Positions 1 through 13,700 of a stretch of DNA of 64,000 bases are shown here, piece after piece (position 1 is the first letter of the stretch; each line of letters opens with the position of its first letter). The notes under the pieces are model-generated. The model was not told the origin of the DNA. It worked only from the letters and a program-made list of their open reading frames with translations, and made no database searches. The stretch is from assembly GCA_026225945.1 (NCBI GenBank), contig JAMJFZ010000818.1, forward strand, positions 990,501-1,054,500. Reading direction: 5' to 3'. Source of the DNA: Cricetomys ansorgei. Taxonomy: Eukaryota; Chordata; Mammalia; Rodentia; Nesomyidae. The translations under genes were made by a program, and so were the position numbers.

Positions 1-911
1 CCGCACTCCCACCAGGTTAGGGGAAGATGGAAAAAAAACCAAGCTTGAATGTAAGGACTGGCTTTCCCACACGCTCCTAAGATTTGGGGGAGTCACAAAG
101 TCAGTTAAAGCTGGAACCTCCAAGATATTGTGATCTGGAGAACAGAGAACCCTCCCCCTGTTGCGGGGGGGGCTTCCGGGGTCAGATCCAGATGGATGGT
201 TTACCTCATCCTGCAGAATTCAGGTGTGCGAGTGGTGGGGATCAAACTGTGGAAGGCCTCTCAGCATGGGGATCAGAGAGTCTGTGAGGAAGGGGTCAGA
301 GAAAGATGGATGGAGAGGACTCAGCAGAGAGAAGAGGGTTGGAGTCAGGCCGGGTTTACACACAGCACCAATAAAACCCAGGAACCAAAGTTCTGAGATT
401 GGACTTGCGCTCCTCATGAAGGCAGAGGCAGTAAGAGGCCACGGGTCTCAGGTAGGACTGGTGGCTGTTTAGCCTTTATAGTGAGCTTAGAGGCTGTCCT
501 TGCTCCCAGAGAAATCACCCCAGGGGCAGGGGGATGAGGAAAATAGGATGTAAGAAAAATGAGGCAAGGAGAGGCAGACAGACTCACCTCAACAGGCTGA
601 GAAGGCTTTATCGGAAAAGAGAGGGGCCCCAACCTTTCTGAGGGATGAAGGCTGACCTCATTTAGAGGTGTTAAGGATCATGTATATATACATAGGTCTC
701 TACCAGGAAGTTACAGCTTTGTGTGTGTGTGTGGGGAGGGTGGGTTTGTCAGGGAGCAGGATGGGTTGTTTCTTTTAAAGGGCATTTTGTTTCTGCAGGT
801 GGAGCTGAACTTCAAACTGGGGCAACATAAAGCAACTCTTTATGGTTAGGGCTATCGCCCAGCACAGCCGGGCTCCATTCCAAATGACCTAAGGCTATTA
901 GGCTCAACCCA

Positions 912-950
912 ACTCTAGGCAAGCGCTGTGGCTGAGCTACGTCCCCAACC
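912..950 (-). repeat. ID-like tRNA-derived SINE fragment
   Basis: Read on the - strand, it resembles the ID/BC1 head: GGTTGGGGACGTAGCTCAG and then GCGCTTGCCT. Confidence 0.45.
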
Positions 951-1762
951 CACTCATTCCTGCTACCACCAAGCTACACGCCTCGATTCATAAAATAACA
1001 ACCGTGCTGGCCACATATATACAAATAGGTGAGTAGCTGAAACGCAGGAGAAGGGACCAGGGTCCCTGGCCCTCTGTCCTCTCTCAGCAGGTCACTTTCT
1101 TTGAGAGTGCTGTGGAGTTATCTCATCCAGACAAAGAGGAGTTCAGGATGGTGAATGTGTGTAGTTTATTATCTTCCAGAACCTGCTTGGCTGCTCTCAC
1201 CGGTTAGGGTACCTGGCTCATCTACCTCCCATCAGCCTCTAGGGGTCTGTTGCTCTGGGAACTGGATGCTGTCTTCCTTTTCTCCCCGTGAGGGGAAAGT
1301 CCATCTTCTTGGTGGGGTGGGGTGGTAGCAGTAGTGGTGGATCTTCCTTCTGAGTCCCATGGGTCTGGAAGCCACCAAATTTCACCATCCTGGTCTCTGG
1401 TCCAGAGAGGCTGGGCTCCAGTTCTAAGGAGTAAGCTCGTTGGACAACTCTCAGTTCTTTGCCTTATCCCAACAGCCCTCTTCTTGGATGTTTGTCTGTT
1501 TATCTGCCTTTTTGTTTCCCTAGAATCCAGGCGTCTGCAGCGGGTTTCCAGCCAGGCAGGTCCCCACTGTTCCCCAAGGGCCCCAGGGGACACCTCTACG
1601 TCGTTGCTAAGACCATCTCTCTCAGAGTCACCTCTAGGGACAAGAGGAGGACTGGGGCAGAAATAATTGGCACAAAGATGGCTTGCCTGAGTTTTCAAAG
1701 AACCAGGCTGCAGGTGCAATCTTACAAAGCAGCCAGAAGCCCAGTCCTCGGAGCTAGGCCTC

Positions 1763-1830
1763 TGTCTGGCTCAGTGGCAGAGCACCTGCCCAGCTTGCAA
1801 GAGTCCCTGGCATCTATCCCAAGCCGGCAC
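1763..1830 (+). repeat. ID-like SINE fragment
   Basis: It contains a GGCTCAGTGGCAGAGCACCTG core typical of the ID/tRNA-Ala-related head; the rest is diverged. Confidence 0.4.
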
Positions 1831-2499
1831 CACAAGAAACAAACCAAAGTGGTGCGCTAGCCTGAGGCCTGGGTTCAAATCCTGACCCTTTACTTCTCGT
1901 GTAATGGAGTCTCCTGGAATGGCCTGGAAAGTGGGAATGAAGACACCCACCTCTCTGAGTACCAGAAAGCTGGATAACCAGAAGCTATGTGTGTGACTAG
2001 GAGCTGACACATCTCCAACAGGCAGAGAGGGAAAGGGTCACTAAGATAAAGACTAGAGAAGGAACCTAGAAGCTTCCCAGCCTCTTTCTCTCCCTCCTGA
2101 AGTGAGACAACAGCCTGGAGGACTTTTTCCATCTCCCAGCAGGGGTGGGGGTGGGGTGAGGGTGGGGTTGGGTTGCGGCTGCTTGTGTCCTGTGATAAAC
2201 CTTTCCTGGGGAGAGGTAACACACATTCACTCACCCCAGATAGGGAACCCATGGCAGACCAAGGTATGGATAGCACTGAAGTCCAGTTTGGTGAACCGCT
2301 GACTCTTATTGGGGTTAATTACAGGAATGTGGGGGAGGGGTTACTTACAGGAGCAGAAAGGACTCAAAGACAGCTGTATCACCAAAGCCAGGGGGGCACT
2401 GACAGGCCCGAGCCTGGCAGATGTGGCACCTGCCCCCTGAGAACAAAGGGCTTAGAGGCGCCCAGACATGGTGCTGGCAGGTCCTCCTTCCCCATCCCG

Positions 2500-3230
2500 T
2501 AAACCTTAGATCACACTCCCAGAGCTACCCATCAAGGGCAGGTCCCTTATTTGGCCATTAACTCAGTTCTGAGACTGACACCAAGGCCCCTTCCTCAGCC
2601 CACCCAAGTCCAGCAATCAAAAATCCCCCACTGGACACCTTAATTAACATGCCCAATCATGACCCCCCCACCTTATCCCGACTTGCCCTCCTTGTTAAAA
2701 GTATACCTGGATGGGCTGGAAGAGGTGGCTCAGTGGTTAAGAACACTGGCTGTTCTTCCAGAGGACCCAGGCTCAAATCCCAGCACCCACATGACAACAT
2801 AAGATAAAATTAAATTATATGTTGTATAATATATATATATTACACCCACAACATTTTTTTCTTTACTGTTTCTGTATAACTCAGAAGCAGCTACCTTTGC
2901 TTTTCCAGCTTAATAAAGGATCTCTGTGCTGAAAATTAGTATTTGGATGAGGTCTGTGCATAATCCAGGGTCCATGAGAGAGCACACCAAAGTGTACAAA
3001 ATTCCCTTCAAAGCCCACCCCAGCTCACAAAAGCTGGGACCCCACTGAGTCCCACAAAAGGTGGGAACACATGGAGCAGCCTGCAAGCAGCTCCACAGGT
3101 GGAGAGTGCCCTAGGTGCCTCAGTTGGTCTAAACCTCTTGGAGGCAGCTCAGCTGGTCTTTGCTTCTTCAAGGCAACTGATCAGGTTTCAGTCTTCTCTG
3201 TAGCTTTATCTGTCTGAGAGGAACTCTTCC
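2500..3230 (+). repeat. Possible LTR remnant
   Basis: AATAAAGGATCTCTGTG at about 2912 is typical of a retroviral-type LTR R region. A young-looking B2 head interrupts the unit upstream. No coding remnant is seen. The class and edges are uncertain. Confidence 0.3.
2714..2800 (+). repeat. B2 SINE head
   Basis: GGCTGGAAGAGGTGGCTCAG and AAGAACACTGGCTG match the B2 tRNA-derived head, followed by an A/T-rich tail. The 3' half is missing. Confidence 0.7.
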
Positions 3231-3805
3231 CCAGTTTGACTTGTTTACTCTGGGGGGGGGGGCTGGGGGTGGATGTCTAGTGACTCTGGTCAGTTTCAGG
3301 AACTTCCTGAAGCTATTGAGTTGTTTGCCTTCCTGTTTAAAGAGCTTCCCTGCAGGATGGACTGTTTCAGTCTGAGAAGGAAACTGTTACACAACAACAG
3401 GTCTAATAGGTTCAAGGCAGGTCCTGAACATGTTTACCTGAAGCTGTGGGGGCTATCAGCTCCCTTTTCGTTGCCTATGTTACTCAGCCCAGAATTAGGG
3501 GAGGGAGACCTGTCATCATGACATCCCCTCCCCTCACCAAAGTAAAAGGCCCAGGCCTTCCCAAAGGAGTTGGACCTCAGTGTCCCTGAGCCCCTTCTCT
3601 GTGCTGGGGGGACTCTGGCTCTCTGCCTAGCCAAGTGTGTGCTTCACTTTTTTTCTGCCTTCTGTGAGAATTTCCCTGCCTTTTAATTCATTGATTGGGG
3701 GGGGGGGGGGAACAAAACAAAACAAAAAGAGACAAGACCAGCCATATGTCGCAGCCTTGCCAGAGGAATGCTTTCTCCAAAGCTCACGCTGTTTTAACTT
3801 ACTCT

Positions 3806-3960
3806 ATTTTGTTATATGTATATGAGTGTGTTACTACACACTTGCACTTAAGGTGCCTTAGGAGACCAGAAGAGGGTGTCGGATCCCGTGGAGTTGGAGT
3901 TCTGGGAATTACATCCTAAAGTGGATGGGAACCGCTTCTCTGCAAGAACAGTAAGCACTC
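3806..3960 (-). repeat. B2/B3-type SINE
   Basis: The antisense B2/B3 body is recognisable as GACCAGAAGAGGGTGTCGGA, GGAGTTGGAG and the diverged head. Confidence 0.5.
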
Positions 3961-4822
3961 TTAGCTGCGGGGTCACCTTTCCTGCCCCTCACAGTTCATA
4001 TTTGACTGTGGGGTTTAGAGCCCTGGCTCCAATGAGATTCCTGTGCCAGCGCTCAATTCTTCTGTCCAAGTGTTTATTGATTACTCTTGGGTAAGTAAAG
4101 GCTCTTTAACCTTACAGCAGTCCCCAGAGGGGTCTCTTATTGGCACCTTTGCCTTGCTTGGGTCCTCATGGGGAGCCCTAGCTGTGTAGTGAGTTATCCA
4201 GGCAGGGCATTTTCTACTGTCTGGGGTGGATGTCAGGCCCTGGTGTTTCCTAACACCTGGCCCTAAACCAAAGGGATGGCTGTTTCCTCTCCTTGATGCC
4301 CAAGCAACCAGACCCATGTCCCCTTGGCTTTAAAGATCCTGGAAGAAGTGACAACATTGCGGTTTGGTTGAGCAGGACATCGGGTCAGATAACCAGAATC
4401 TAGTCCTGGTTTTACTGCCAACCAACTAGTCTTGGAGAGCCACCCCTGGGAGTACTACAGTACTGTACTCGGTAAAAAGGGCCAAAAGGTTTATATGGGT
4501 CCAAGGGTTGCTTGGGAACTTTATGGTTGAGTCAGCAAGTTGCGCAGGTCTGCTCTGTGAAATTCCCCTAGCTGAGCAACCATCAAGGTTCTAGAACATT
4601 CCAGACTCTTAGCCAAAACATTGCTGGGCCTGTGGACTTCAGGCCAGAATGTTTGCCTGTAGAGCTGAGGAAACATCAAAACCAAGCCAGGTATGGTGGC
4701 ATTGCCCAGCGCTGGCATCCAGCACGTGAAAAACTGAGGCAGGAGGATTACCTCAAGGTAGAAGAGTGAAGTGGTGTGTCAAAACAATACACATTTACTT
4801 CATATATTTAATATTGGGTGGT

Positions 4823-4825
<3 letters not shown>

Positions 4826-4854
<29 letters not shown>

Positions 4855-4855
4855 T
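4826..4855. repeat. (GT)n microsatellite
   Basis: About 15 uninterrupted GT dinucleotides. Confidence 0.95.
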
Positions 4856-4938
4856 CCCTAGGGATACCAACAGGAACCAGGATAAACACCAATTCGTAGG
4901 CAGTTACTTCTCTCCGGGAAGCTGCACCTTTGGACAGG

Positions 4939-4960
4939 TTTTTTTTTTTTTTTTTTTTTT
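4939..4960. repeat. T homopolymer
   Basis: An uninterrupted run of 22 T. Confidence 0.9.
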
Positions 4961-5109
4961 CCAGAACAGAATCAGTCATTTTTATTCCAATTTTAGCTTT
5001 TCCCCCATAATTTATTTTGGTTTCGTGGTGCTGCTGGGGATGGGACCCAGGGCCCGGAGTGGAGCACCATCCTCAACCCTTCCAGTATTTTATAAACTCA
5101 CAGAAAGGC

Positions 5110-6260
5110 TGGAAGTACGTGAGCCGCGGGATGCCCGCGTCTCAGAGCCCACAGCCAAGATGCCACGGCTCCGACTACATCCTTGTTTTGAGCACGAGGT
5201 TTCTCCCAGCGCTGTTTCAAGGGCAGATGCTCGCAGGGCCCAGCGGTGACCGTATCCACTGGGACGCGGAGATGGGATGTCGGGGAGCTGAGCCCGGAAA
5301 TGTGGCACTCGGGGGAGCTGCCAGGATGGGGGTGGGGACGGCAAGAGGGACTGGAGCGGGAGCGCCTGGAAACCAAACTCGCTCTTCCCGTGTGGTCTCG
5401 ACCCAAGTTCATCCGAGAACCCGAGTCCCGTGGTTGCTTTTGGCCGGACGGTCGAGGGATCGTCTTTCCCTGGGCTCCGAGCGATGGCGGCGCCGTGGCC
5501 CGCCCCTGCACCGGGAACCCAGATGACAAGCGCGACAGAGCCGCAGGGCTGGGACGGCGCCCGGTGCCCCGCAGCCCGCGCGCGGTGCACAGGCCGGGAG
5601 CGCGTCCCGCACCGGCGGCCCGGACCTCGGGGCCGCCTCCTCCCGGGCCCCGCGGGACTGGGATCATCGCACAAGGCCCTCCTCCCGGCCAAGGTGGAGG
5701 AAGTCGCCGGAGAGGCGGGAGGGGGCCCGCGCCTGTTGTTTTCCGCCAGCCGGGCGGGCCGGGCGCAGGGGCGGGGCGCGCGCCCCAGAGGCGATCGCGG
5801 GGGCTCGGCCGGAGCATCCTAACCGGGGAGCCCCTCGCCGCGGGCCCCGGGAGCCCCAGGAGCCCCGCGCACCCCGAGCCCCGCGCCTCACCGGGCGTAG
5901 ACCTCGGGCGCGATGGCGGGGCTGCGCGTCCTGCTGTTTCTCGGGGCGCTGCTGGCCCGCCAGGGCTCCGCAGGTAAGGCACCCGCCACCCCCAGTCTGG
6001 GGACCCGAAAGCTCCGGGTCCCGTGCGGCAGGGCCCACCGAGGGCCACGTGGAGGGGAAAGGGATACTTTCCCCCCTTCCTTTCCGTTCCTAACTCTGCG
6101 TTCCGGTTTTGCCCGCGGCACCGGCGCACCCCACTGCCTGCTCCCATTCGCGTCCGGCTCCCCGCCTCCCCCAGGTGAACCCGGCCTTACACCTGTAACT
6201 TGGGGTGTTGCTTCCCCACACCCTCCCTACTTGTGCGGGCGCGTGCCTTCCAAGCCGCGC
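5110..6260. promoter_or_regulatory. CpG island and probable VSIG10 promoter
   Basis: Dense CpG and G+C-rich sequence surrounds VSIG10 exon 1, with GC boxes such as GGGGCGGGG near 5769. No TATA box was recognised. The transcription start is not defined; it is probably within about 200 nt of the ATG. Confidence 0.75.
5913..5973 (+). CDS. VSIG10: VSIG10 coding exon 1 (signal peptide)
   Basis: It starts at the ATG in a CpG island and encodes a short Leu-rich hydrophobic leader of 20 residues. The exon ends one base into codon 21 and is followed by the donor GTAAGG. Confidence 0.9.
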
Positions 6261-7663
6261 CTTCCGCTCCCATTCTTTTTCTCTTTTCTGTCTACTTTTT
6301 CTTTTGACATCGTTTCAGACCTGACTAAAAATCATCCCCCCGCCTCTGAGACGTGGCTTACACCCCTCGTCCACTCCGACTTGGTGCAGGAAAATAGCAG
6401 GGGTGGGGGATGGGACAGGGTTGCTTAGCTTACTATGTAGACTGTAAAAAGGTTGAAATAGGATGTTTTGAGTTTAACTCTCCGGCGAATCGGTGTATAC
6501 CGGGTGCAGGACTGTTTCGGGTGGGCGGGGGTGGGGGAAAGACAAGAGGTGAGTAATTTTCCAAGATGTACGGAAAATGACATTGTTTGTGGCCTCCGGT
6601 TCACCCCACCTGCTGTCCTTTGCAGATATTAGGAGGCAGGCTATTAAATTGTACCTGCGCTTCCTAGCAGCGAGCGGCAAGTTTTCTAATGATTATCCTC
6701 TTACAATGCATTTATTTACATTTGTTACAACACTCATAGAAAATCAGTAACATTTCCTGTAACCTCGGTTTCTGGTGTAGCTGGGAAAAAAAATCTGAAT
6801 GTCTTGGCTAACCCAGGGTCTGCTTTCCTATGTGGGATTGGGCGGTAGTCATCAGTGTTATCCAGAACACGTGATCCCAAATTTGATCCATTTTTTTTCT
6901 TACGGTGTTATCCCCAGTCTCTTTTGGTCACGGATTTAATTTTTTTTTTTTTTTTTTTTGTGAGTGATTCATTCGTTCTAGGCTGTTCTCAGGACTTAGC
7001 CACACCACCACCTCCAGTCATGGGTGGTACCTGATGGCTTTCTGGGCATTTGACTTGGTGACCCTTCTGCTGTAAGCATGAGGGTGGGGGGTCAGAGGTC
7101 ATTGTCAGCCTTTTTCCCAGGTGTCTCAGTGTCCTGGAGCTGGGAGGAGCTTGAGCTAATAACCTGCTGGAATGACCTTGTTTTCAGAGTGAATGCTTCT
7201 TCCCACTTGGGGAACCCCAACGGCCTGTCCTGCTCCCCCCCCTCACTGTTAAATCTGCCATCTTCTCACCCCAGCCTCCCCAGTGCTGGGATTTTAGACA
7301 TGAGCCACCAACTCTGGCTTACTGCTTAGTGATATTTATGTCCAGACTTCCAGACCTCCATTACCTGTGTGCCTGTGGTGCCCAGGGCCTTGCTGGGTAT
7401 GCATTCTTTTCTTAAATCGACGGGCGGGACGTGTGTCTTTTCTTCCGACTCTCACCTACACATGTCACCCATGAGCTCGTCACCTGGATGGTGTATTCTA
7501 GGCCCTGCCTGAGGAGGCGGAGTGGGAAAAGGTGAGTGAATCTGACTCTGACTGTGTAAATTATGATAGCATCAGTCCAGTCATCATGGGGCCGGAGCTT
7601 GGTGGTGGAATGCTTGCTTAGCACTGGGAAAGCCCCAGTTCAATTCCCACATTGTAAACCCCC

Positions 7664-7708
<45 letters not shown>

Positions 7709-10700
7709 TTGTATCTCTCCCTTTTTTGTTGCATAATGTGAATTAAAGTTTGGGGGTGAGGACAACAAAGGGTTCCCCCTGGACTACGAATGATGCTAAG
7801 CAGCACCAAAGTTAACTTTGTCTTTTATGGACTATGTGGATTATGTATGTACCATGGCATGTGTGTGGAGGTCAGAGGTCAACTTTGGGGGCCAGTTCCC
7901 TCCTCCCACCATGTGGGTTCCAGGGTTCAGGTTTGGTGGCAAACACCTTTACCCACTGAGTCATCTCACCAGCCCTGTTACTAGGCTGCATTTACTGTCT
8001 TGATCTGTACAGTGTGTGAGATCCGAGTAAATCCTTCTGACCCAGAGCACTCAATGACTATCCCACATCCCTTGGGACACATGTGGAGCCAAAAGTGGCA
8101 ACAGTGAAATGAGGAGAGTGTTATCTTCAGGAACCACCCTTTCCTGGTCCATGGCAGACATCACCAATCGATGACTGTTCTCTGAGGCTGAACAGCTTCA
8201 GCCTTAGAAGCAGTGGAGTGGACAGAGTCAGGATATCAACCAGGTCATTGCCTTCCTTGGAGAAGACATTAGCTCAGGTTTCAAGGTTAAAGTTGCAGGA
8301 AGACTCTTCCAAGCTGACAGTCCGTTATTCCTTTACAGAGGACTAGGAAGGGGCAGCTTACAGGTCTGAGGGATGCTCCCTGCAGCTGTAATTCCACAGT
8401 GCGTCTTCTCCACGATGGAGGTCACAGTGGGAGAACCTGGGTGCTGGTAGCCTGAGAATTTGAAAATGACCTTCCTCCTCCACCCGCTTCCTCCTTCCTG
8501 GCTTCCTTTATTTTGAATCAGGGTCTTACTGTGTAGCTCAGGCTGGCTTTGAACTCGTTCTTCCTGCCTTAACTCTCCAAGTACTGGGGCTGCAGACTTG
8601 AGACACCAGGCTCAGCTGTGGCAGACTTAAATTATCACTCTAAGTGTTTCTTGCTTGTTTGAGAGTAGCTACCATTAGCTGACTCACAAACCTTGCAGGT
8701 ACTGGCCTGGCTGCTCCCCCACCCCTTCCCTCTTCCCCCTCCCCATCTCTTTTCTGGCTTGAAAGCCTTTTGGGAATAGTGTAACCAAGATGAACAATGG
8801 CTCAGAACTTCCTGTGGCCCTGCCCAACTTCAGTCTTTTGAAGGGAGCCCTTATCACAGGAGAGACCCGGCTCAGACACCCAATGGGAAGGTCACCAAGA
8901 GTCAGGTGGCAGTTTCTTTTTCTTTTATAGAAGTTTTATTGAGAGATCATCTACATACCATAAAATCAACCCTTGACCTGGGGATGCACTTCCGTTGGTA
9001 GGGCGCCAGCCTAGTGTGAGTGAAACCCTGGAGGCCCAGCACCACACGCCCACTCATCTTCTCAGCACTGGAGAAAAGTGGATCCAAGAGGATCCAAATT
9101 TTATGGTCATCCTCGGCTGCTCAGTGAGTTCAAGGCTAGTCGTGGACTGCTCGAGACCCTGTCATAATAACCCATAAAGACAGAACAAAATAAAAGCCAC
9201 CCTATTGGGCCAGTGTTGGGGTCAGTGGGCAGAGGAGCTCGCTGTAGAGCCGGATGACATGTTTTCCATCCCTGGACACACACCCCACCCCATACCCCAC
9301 TCCACACCCCCATGGTGGAAGGAGAGACTCCTGAAAGTTGTCCTCTGACCTCCACTGGAGTGCTGTGGTGTGGCACAGAGCAGCTAGCCCTATTTATCAG
9401 CCTAGCAGGTTCTGACCAAATTCCTGTCCCTGTGGCCTCTCTAGAAGTGGGTGTTGGTTGTGGAAAGTGCTGGAATATTGTACTCAATAAAAGCAACCAC
9501 ATTTGTTTCTTGCTACCTACTGACTAACCCCTGATCAGCTGTTCTTTGCTGGTGGGTCTTGAGCAGCCATTGGAATCCCCCTGCAGTGGGCTTGCAACCA
9601 ACCCCCCCCCACTCCCTCCCCTGCCCCTGGGTTCTGCCTGAGATGTTGTGGGGTGCTGACAATTTGTCTTTCTGACAAGGCTGTCACTTCTGGACCTAGC
9701 ATTTTCTTTTCCCTCCCGATGTTTTTCCTTGAGACTGGGTCTGGATATGTAGCCCACACAGGCATCGACTTCTGACCTCATCTATGCTTCTGAGAGCTGG
9801 GATTCCACGTGCGTGTGTGTCGCCATGTCTGGCTTTGGTCTGGGTTCTTATGTTTGCTGTTCCGTCTGCCCGGGACTCTGGCCTCTTCTGGGCCCACCCC
9901 ATGCTACTTGTCCATCAGGTCCCCATCTGCTTCCTGGAGGAAGCTTGCCTGGCACACACCTAGCTGCTTTGGGAGCCCTTCCTGTCTCCCTGGCCTCCAC
10001 CTCTGTCCTCCTGGCCAGCTTTGTGTCTCTTTTCCCCACTAGCCTGTCAACTGGGTGGTTCTCAGTTGTCACCAGCACATCCCCAGAACCTGGCACAGGT
10101 TCCCTCCCGAAGTGTGTAGAGTACTCGTCAACCCATTCCCGCGTGGAGCAGCCTAAAGAGACTAACCCCAGAGGGAAGGAGACCAGCAGATCTGATCCCC
10201 TACCCCACCCCACCCCACCCCACCCCACCCCACCCCTTCTGGAGATCTAGGTAACAAGACTCTTGCTGCCTGACTCTGTGTGATTGCAGCCCAATAGATA
10301 GATGGGAGGGAGATGCTTTTGCTTGACATTGCTGGCTGGGGCGATTGGATAGGCGGCTCTGCTGATCTTGTCTGGGCCCTCACGGGTCAGGTCAGCCTAC
10401 AGGCTGATCTAGAGCAGTTGCAGCTGGAACCTCTGAGAACCTTGGCTCTGCCCGGTGTAGGATTCAGCCTCGCCCTGCAGTTGGAGCTGGGTCTGTCCTC
10501 ACAGACAGCAAAGGAGGAAAAAGGGTCTGTTTGATGATGTGGCGCTTTCTTCTCCTATGAGTTTCATTGTTGCCGTGATAGGTACTTGACAAAACCAACG
10601 TCAAGGGAAAAGAGTTCGTTTGGGCTCATAGTTCCCGAGGGATGAGGCCTTCATGACAGAGAAGGCGTGGCCGTAGAACTTGAGGCCATGCGGACTCTGC

Positions 10701-13700
10701 ATCCACCGGGAAGCAGAGAGAGAACAGGAGGTATGGCCAGGCTCTGTAAATCTCAGAGCTCACCTCCGGTGACTCACTTCCTCTAGCAAAGCTCCACCTC
10801 CTAAAGGTTCTGTAGACTTCCCAAGCAGTGCCACCAGCTGAGGATGCGAACCAATGGGGGACATTTCACATTCAAACCACAACACCGCTGTTTAAAATAT
10901 CTGGTGAAGTAGCTGGGGACTTAGCTCAGTGGTAAAGCACTCGTATGCACGAGGTCCTGGGTTCAATCCCAGCACTGTATAAACTGGACTTGGTGGCACA
11001 GTCCGTCGTCCCAGCATTAGGTGGAGATGGGAGTTCAAGGCCATTCTGGGCTACAGGGGACCCTGCCGCCCCAACCCCACACCACATGGAATTAAAAAGG
11101 AAGACCTGCTGTTTCCAGAGGGTTGTTGCCCATCAATCAAAAATGGCGTTAAGAGTCTGACCTTCTCTTTTCAGACCTAGGGGCTGTGGTCATCGGTGAA
11201 GTTCATGAGAACGTTACTCTGCACTGTGATGACCTCTCAGGATCCAGGGGCCTGACGACCTGGTACCGGAATGACTCAGAGCCCATCTTCCTGATCTCCT
11301 CCGATTCCAGCCTCCCTCCAGCTGCGCCTCGTTTTTCTCTAGAGGACTCGGGTGCCCTGCACATCGAGGCCCTGAGTCTGGAAGATGACGGCAATTACAC
11401 CTGCCAGGAGGTTCTGAGCGAGACCCAAGGCTTCCCTGTGTGGCTGAGGGTGGCCAGTAAGTGGGACTGGGGGGGTGGGCTTGGGGAGGAAGTGAGAGCC
11501 TGGAGAAGAGGTCACTGTTGGGACTGTGAGCTTTACTGACGGGTGATTTCGAGTCTGGGTAAGTTGGAAGCTAGCCTGGGCTACACAGAGAAACCCTGTC
11601 TCCAAAAAAACAAAACAAAAAAGCTGGCTAGTGTCCAAGGAGCTGCAGCCAAAATTGTCCCCTGACCTCCACACTCGTGCACACACACCTGCAAACGAAC
11701 TCACAGATCTCCCTGAAATCAAACGAGACCTTGTACTCCCAAATATTTCTGATGCAATCTGAGCTGCAGGAAGTCCTTCACGGGGAAATGTGGACCCGTG
11801 GTCAGTGTGGAGTTTCTCCGTGAAAACCAGAGGCAGGTGCCCAGTGGCTCGTCTGCAGCAGAGCCCACTGGGATCCTTCCTCTCCTTCCCTTCCTGAGGA
11901 TCCTGAGCCACAGACCCCTCCTAACCCTCGGTGCCTGCTCCTCATCGAGGAAGACCATGGCTCTAATGGGATTTTGCACGGGGAGTTTTCGGGTGTTGAG
12001 CGTTGATGGCCCTATGTTCCTGGGAGGGCCTGGTGCTGCCTGTTGTCAGCAGTAAGTCCTCTGAGTTCCTCACACCCGGGCGATGGCCTAGGCCCTCCCA
12101 GCCTTCAGTTCTGTCTGCTAAGTTCAGGTTCGTTATGGAGTTTTGCTGCTGGTAAATCGGCACAGTGGACATGACCTTGACCATTCGCCTGTGTCCAATG
12201 CTTAAGCAGGTGACTGTATTCCCATGGGAAAATTGCATCCCAAATCCCAGCAATCGGGGTATATCTGGGCCTTTTCCACCTCCCTCTCTCTTGTTCTTTC
12301 ATGCCCCCACCCCCCTTTTTTTGGAAGTAGAGATAGACAGGGTCTCACTATGTACACCAGGCTGACCTTGTATTCACAGAGATCTACCTGCCTCTGTCTC
12401 CTGGGTGCTGGGATTAAAGGCGTGGGCTACCTACCTGGCCAGCTCTTTCTTTTATGAGTCAAGGTCTTGCTATACAGCTCTGGCTGGCTGTAGCCAGAGG
12501 ACTGCTTACCTAGCAAGACCAAGACCATGGGTTTTGATCTTTCACCCAAAATATAGGGAAAGGAGCAAGGAGAGCTAGGTAGGTAGGCAAAGAAAGAATC
12601 TTGGTTTTGGGTGGTATCCTAACACTCAGGAGGGAGAGGTGGGACAATCATGAATTGAAGGTCATCCTTGGCTACATAGCAAATTTGGGGCCAGCCTGTG
12701 CTACTTGAGACCCCCATCTCAGCAATCCTGCCTCTGCCTCCCCAGTGCTTGGGTCACAGGCACGTGTCCCCTCTCCTGGTTCCCATCTAGGTGTTTGGGA
12801 CTCAGGGAGAGTCAAGCCCTGGCTCTGTATCTTTTCACTCAGATGGGTGATAAATTGTCTCGTGTCTCTTTAAAAGTTTGCCAATGTTCTAACATGGCCT
12901 TGGAGACTAGGGAGGAAAAACCCCAAGCTGTTTCAGGCTATCCAGGTTCTTCTTAGCTGTGGGTGACCTTGGTTATCCAAGGAGAGGCCTGTGTTCATAT
13001 GTGTCCAGGCTGGAGGCTTCTGTCCGTGTCACCTGCACCCCAGTGGGGGTCAGGTTTTCTATAGGCCAGGGTGGGAAGGGTTTAGCCCAGCTGGTGTGGG
13101 CACCGCAGTGAGCTGTCACCGGTCAGTGCAGGATCCTGGAGAGAGGGATGTGAGTCCCGGCTTTCGGTTCCTTCCCTGAGGCAGCTAAGCCTTGGAATGA
13201 TGGCTCAGCTTCGGAGAGGAAGTGAAGTAGTTGTGAATTTTGGGGTCCAGATGACCTTGGGTGGAGACGAAGAGCCCATGGGAAGTGGGGAAACGGACTT
13301 CTGGGGGAGGCAGTTTCAGTGTGAACAGGGAGTTACGTTTATAGGGTACAGACGAAGGAGGGGTGCCTTATGTGGTGAGAGGTGATTGTTTAAGGCGGTG
13401 GGTGGTACTAGGGTAGCTCTGTTTGCGTGTTGGGAGAGGGGCTCACAACCAGACCTGGGTGGTTGTATTGTCATTAGGTGGAGCCAAAGTCCTGAGGAAG
13501 CCTCCTTTGCATAGTCAGAGGTCTCACAGGGGCCAGAGAAGGAGACCTTATAAGGTCATACAGGGAGAGGAGAAGTCTAGCCCGAGGCCCTTCAGCTGCA
13601 GTGGTCAGACAGACGGCAACCAGACCAGATTCCTTGGAGAGGCGGGGTCTTATCAGATGCTTTTGTGTCGTGTCCCAAAGCGTGGCTGCGATGGGAAGAG

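Larger units (their letters stand above)
1..5110. other. Intergenic region upstream of VSIG10
   Basis: I see no gene here. It holds scattered SINE remnants, a (GT)n tract, a T run and a possible LTR remnant near 2.5-3.2 kb. Open frames in this stretch lack any protein similarity I recognise. Confidence 0.6.

Noticed and set aside
5098..6147. Long - strand open frame (349 codons) opposite VSIG10 exon 1
   Set aside because: It is a low-complexity Pro/Gly/Arg/Ala frame in a CpG island, where stops are rare by composition. It has no motif and overlaps a real exon.
10912..10960. tRNA-like sequence with A and B box resemblance
   Set aside because: It is the tRNA-derived head of a B4/ID SINE, not a tRNA gene. 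The same holds for the other SINE heads in the window.
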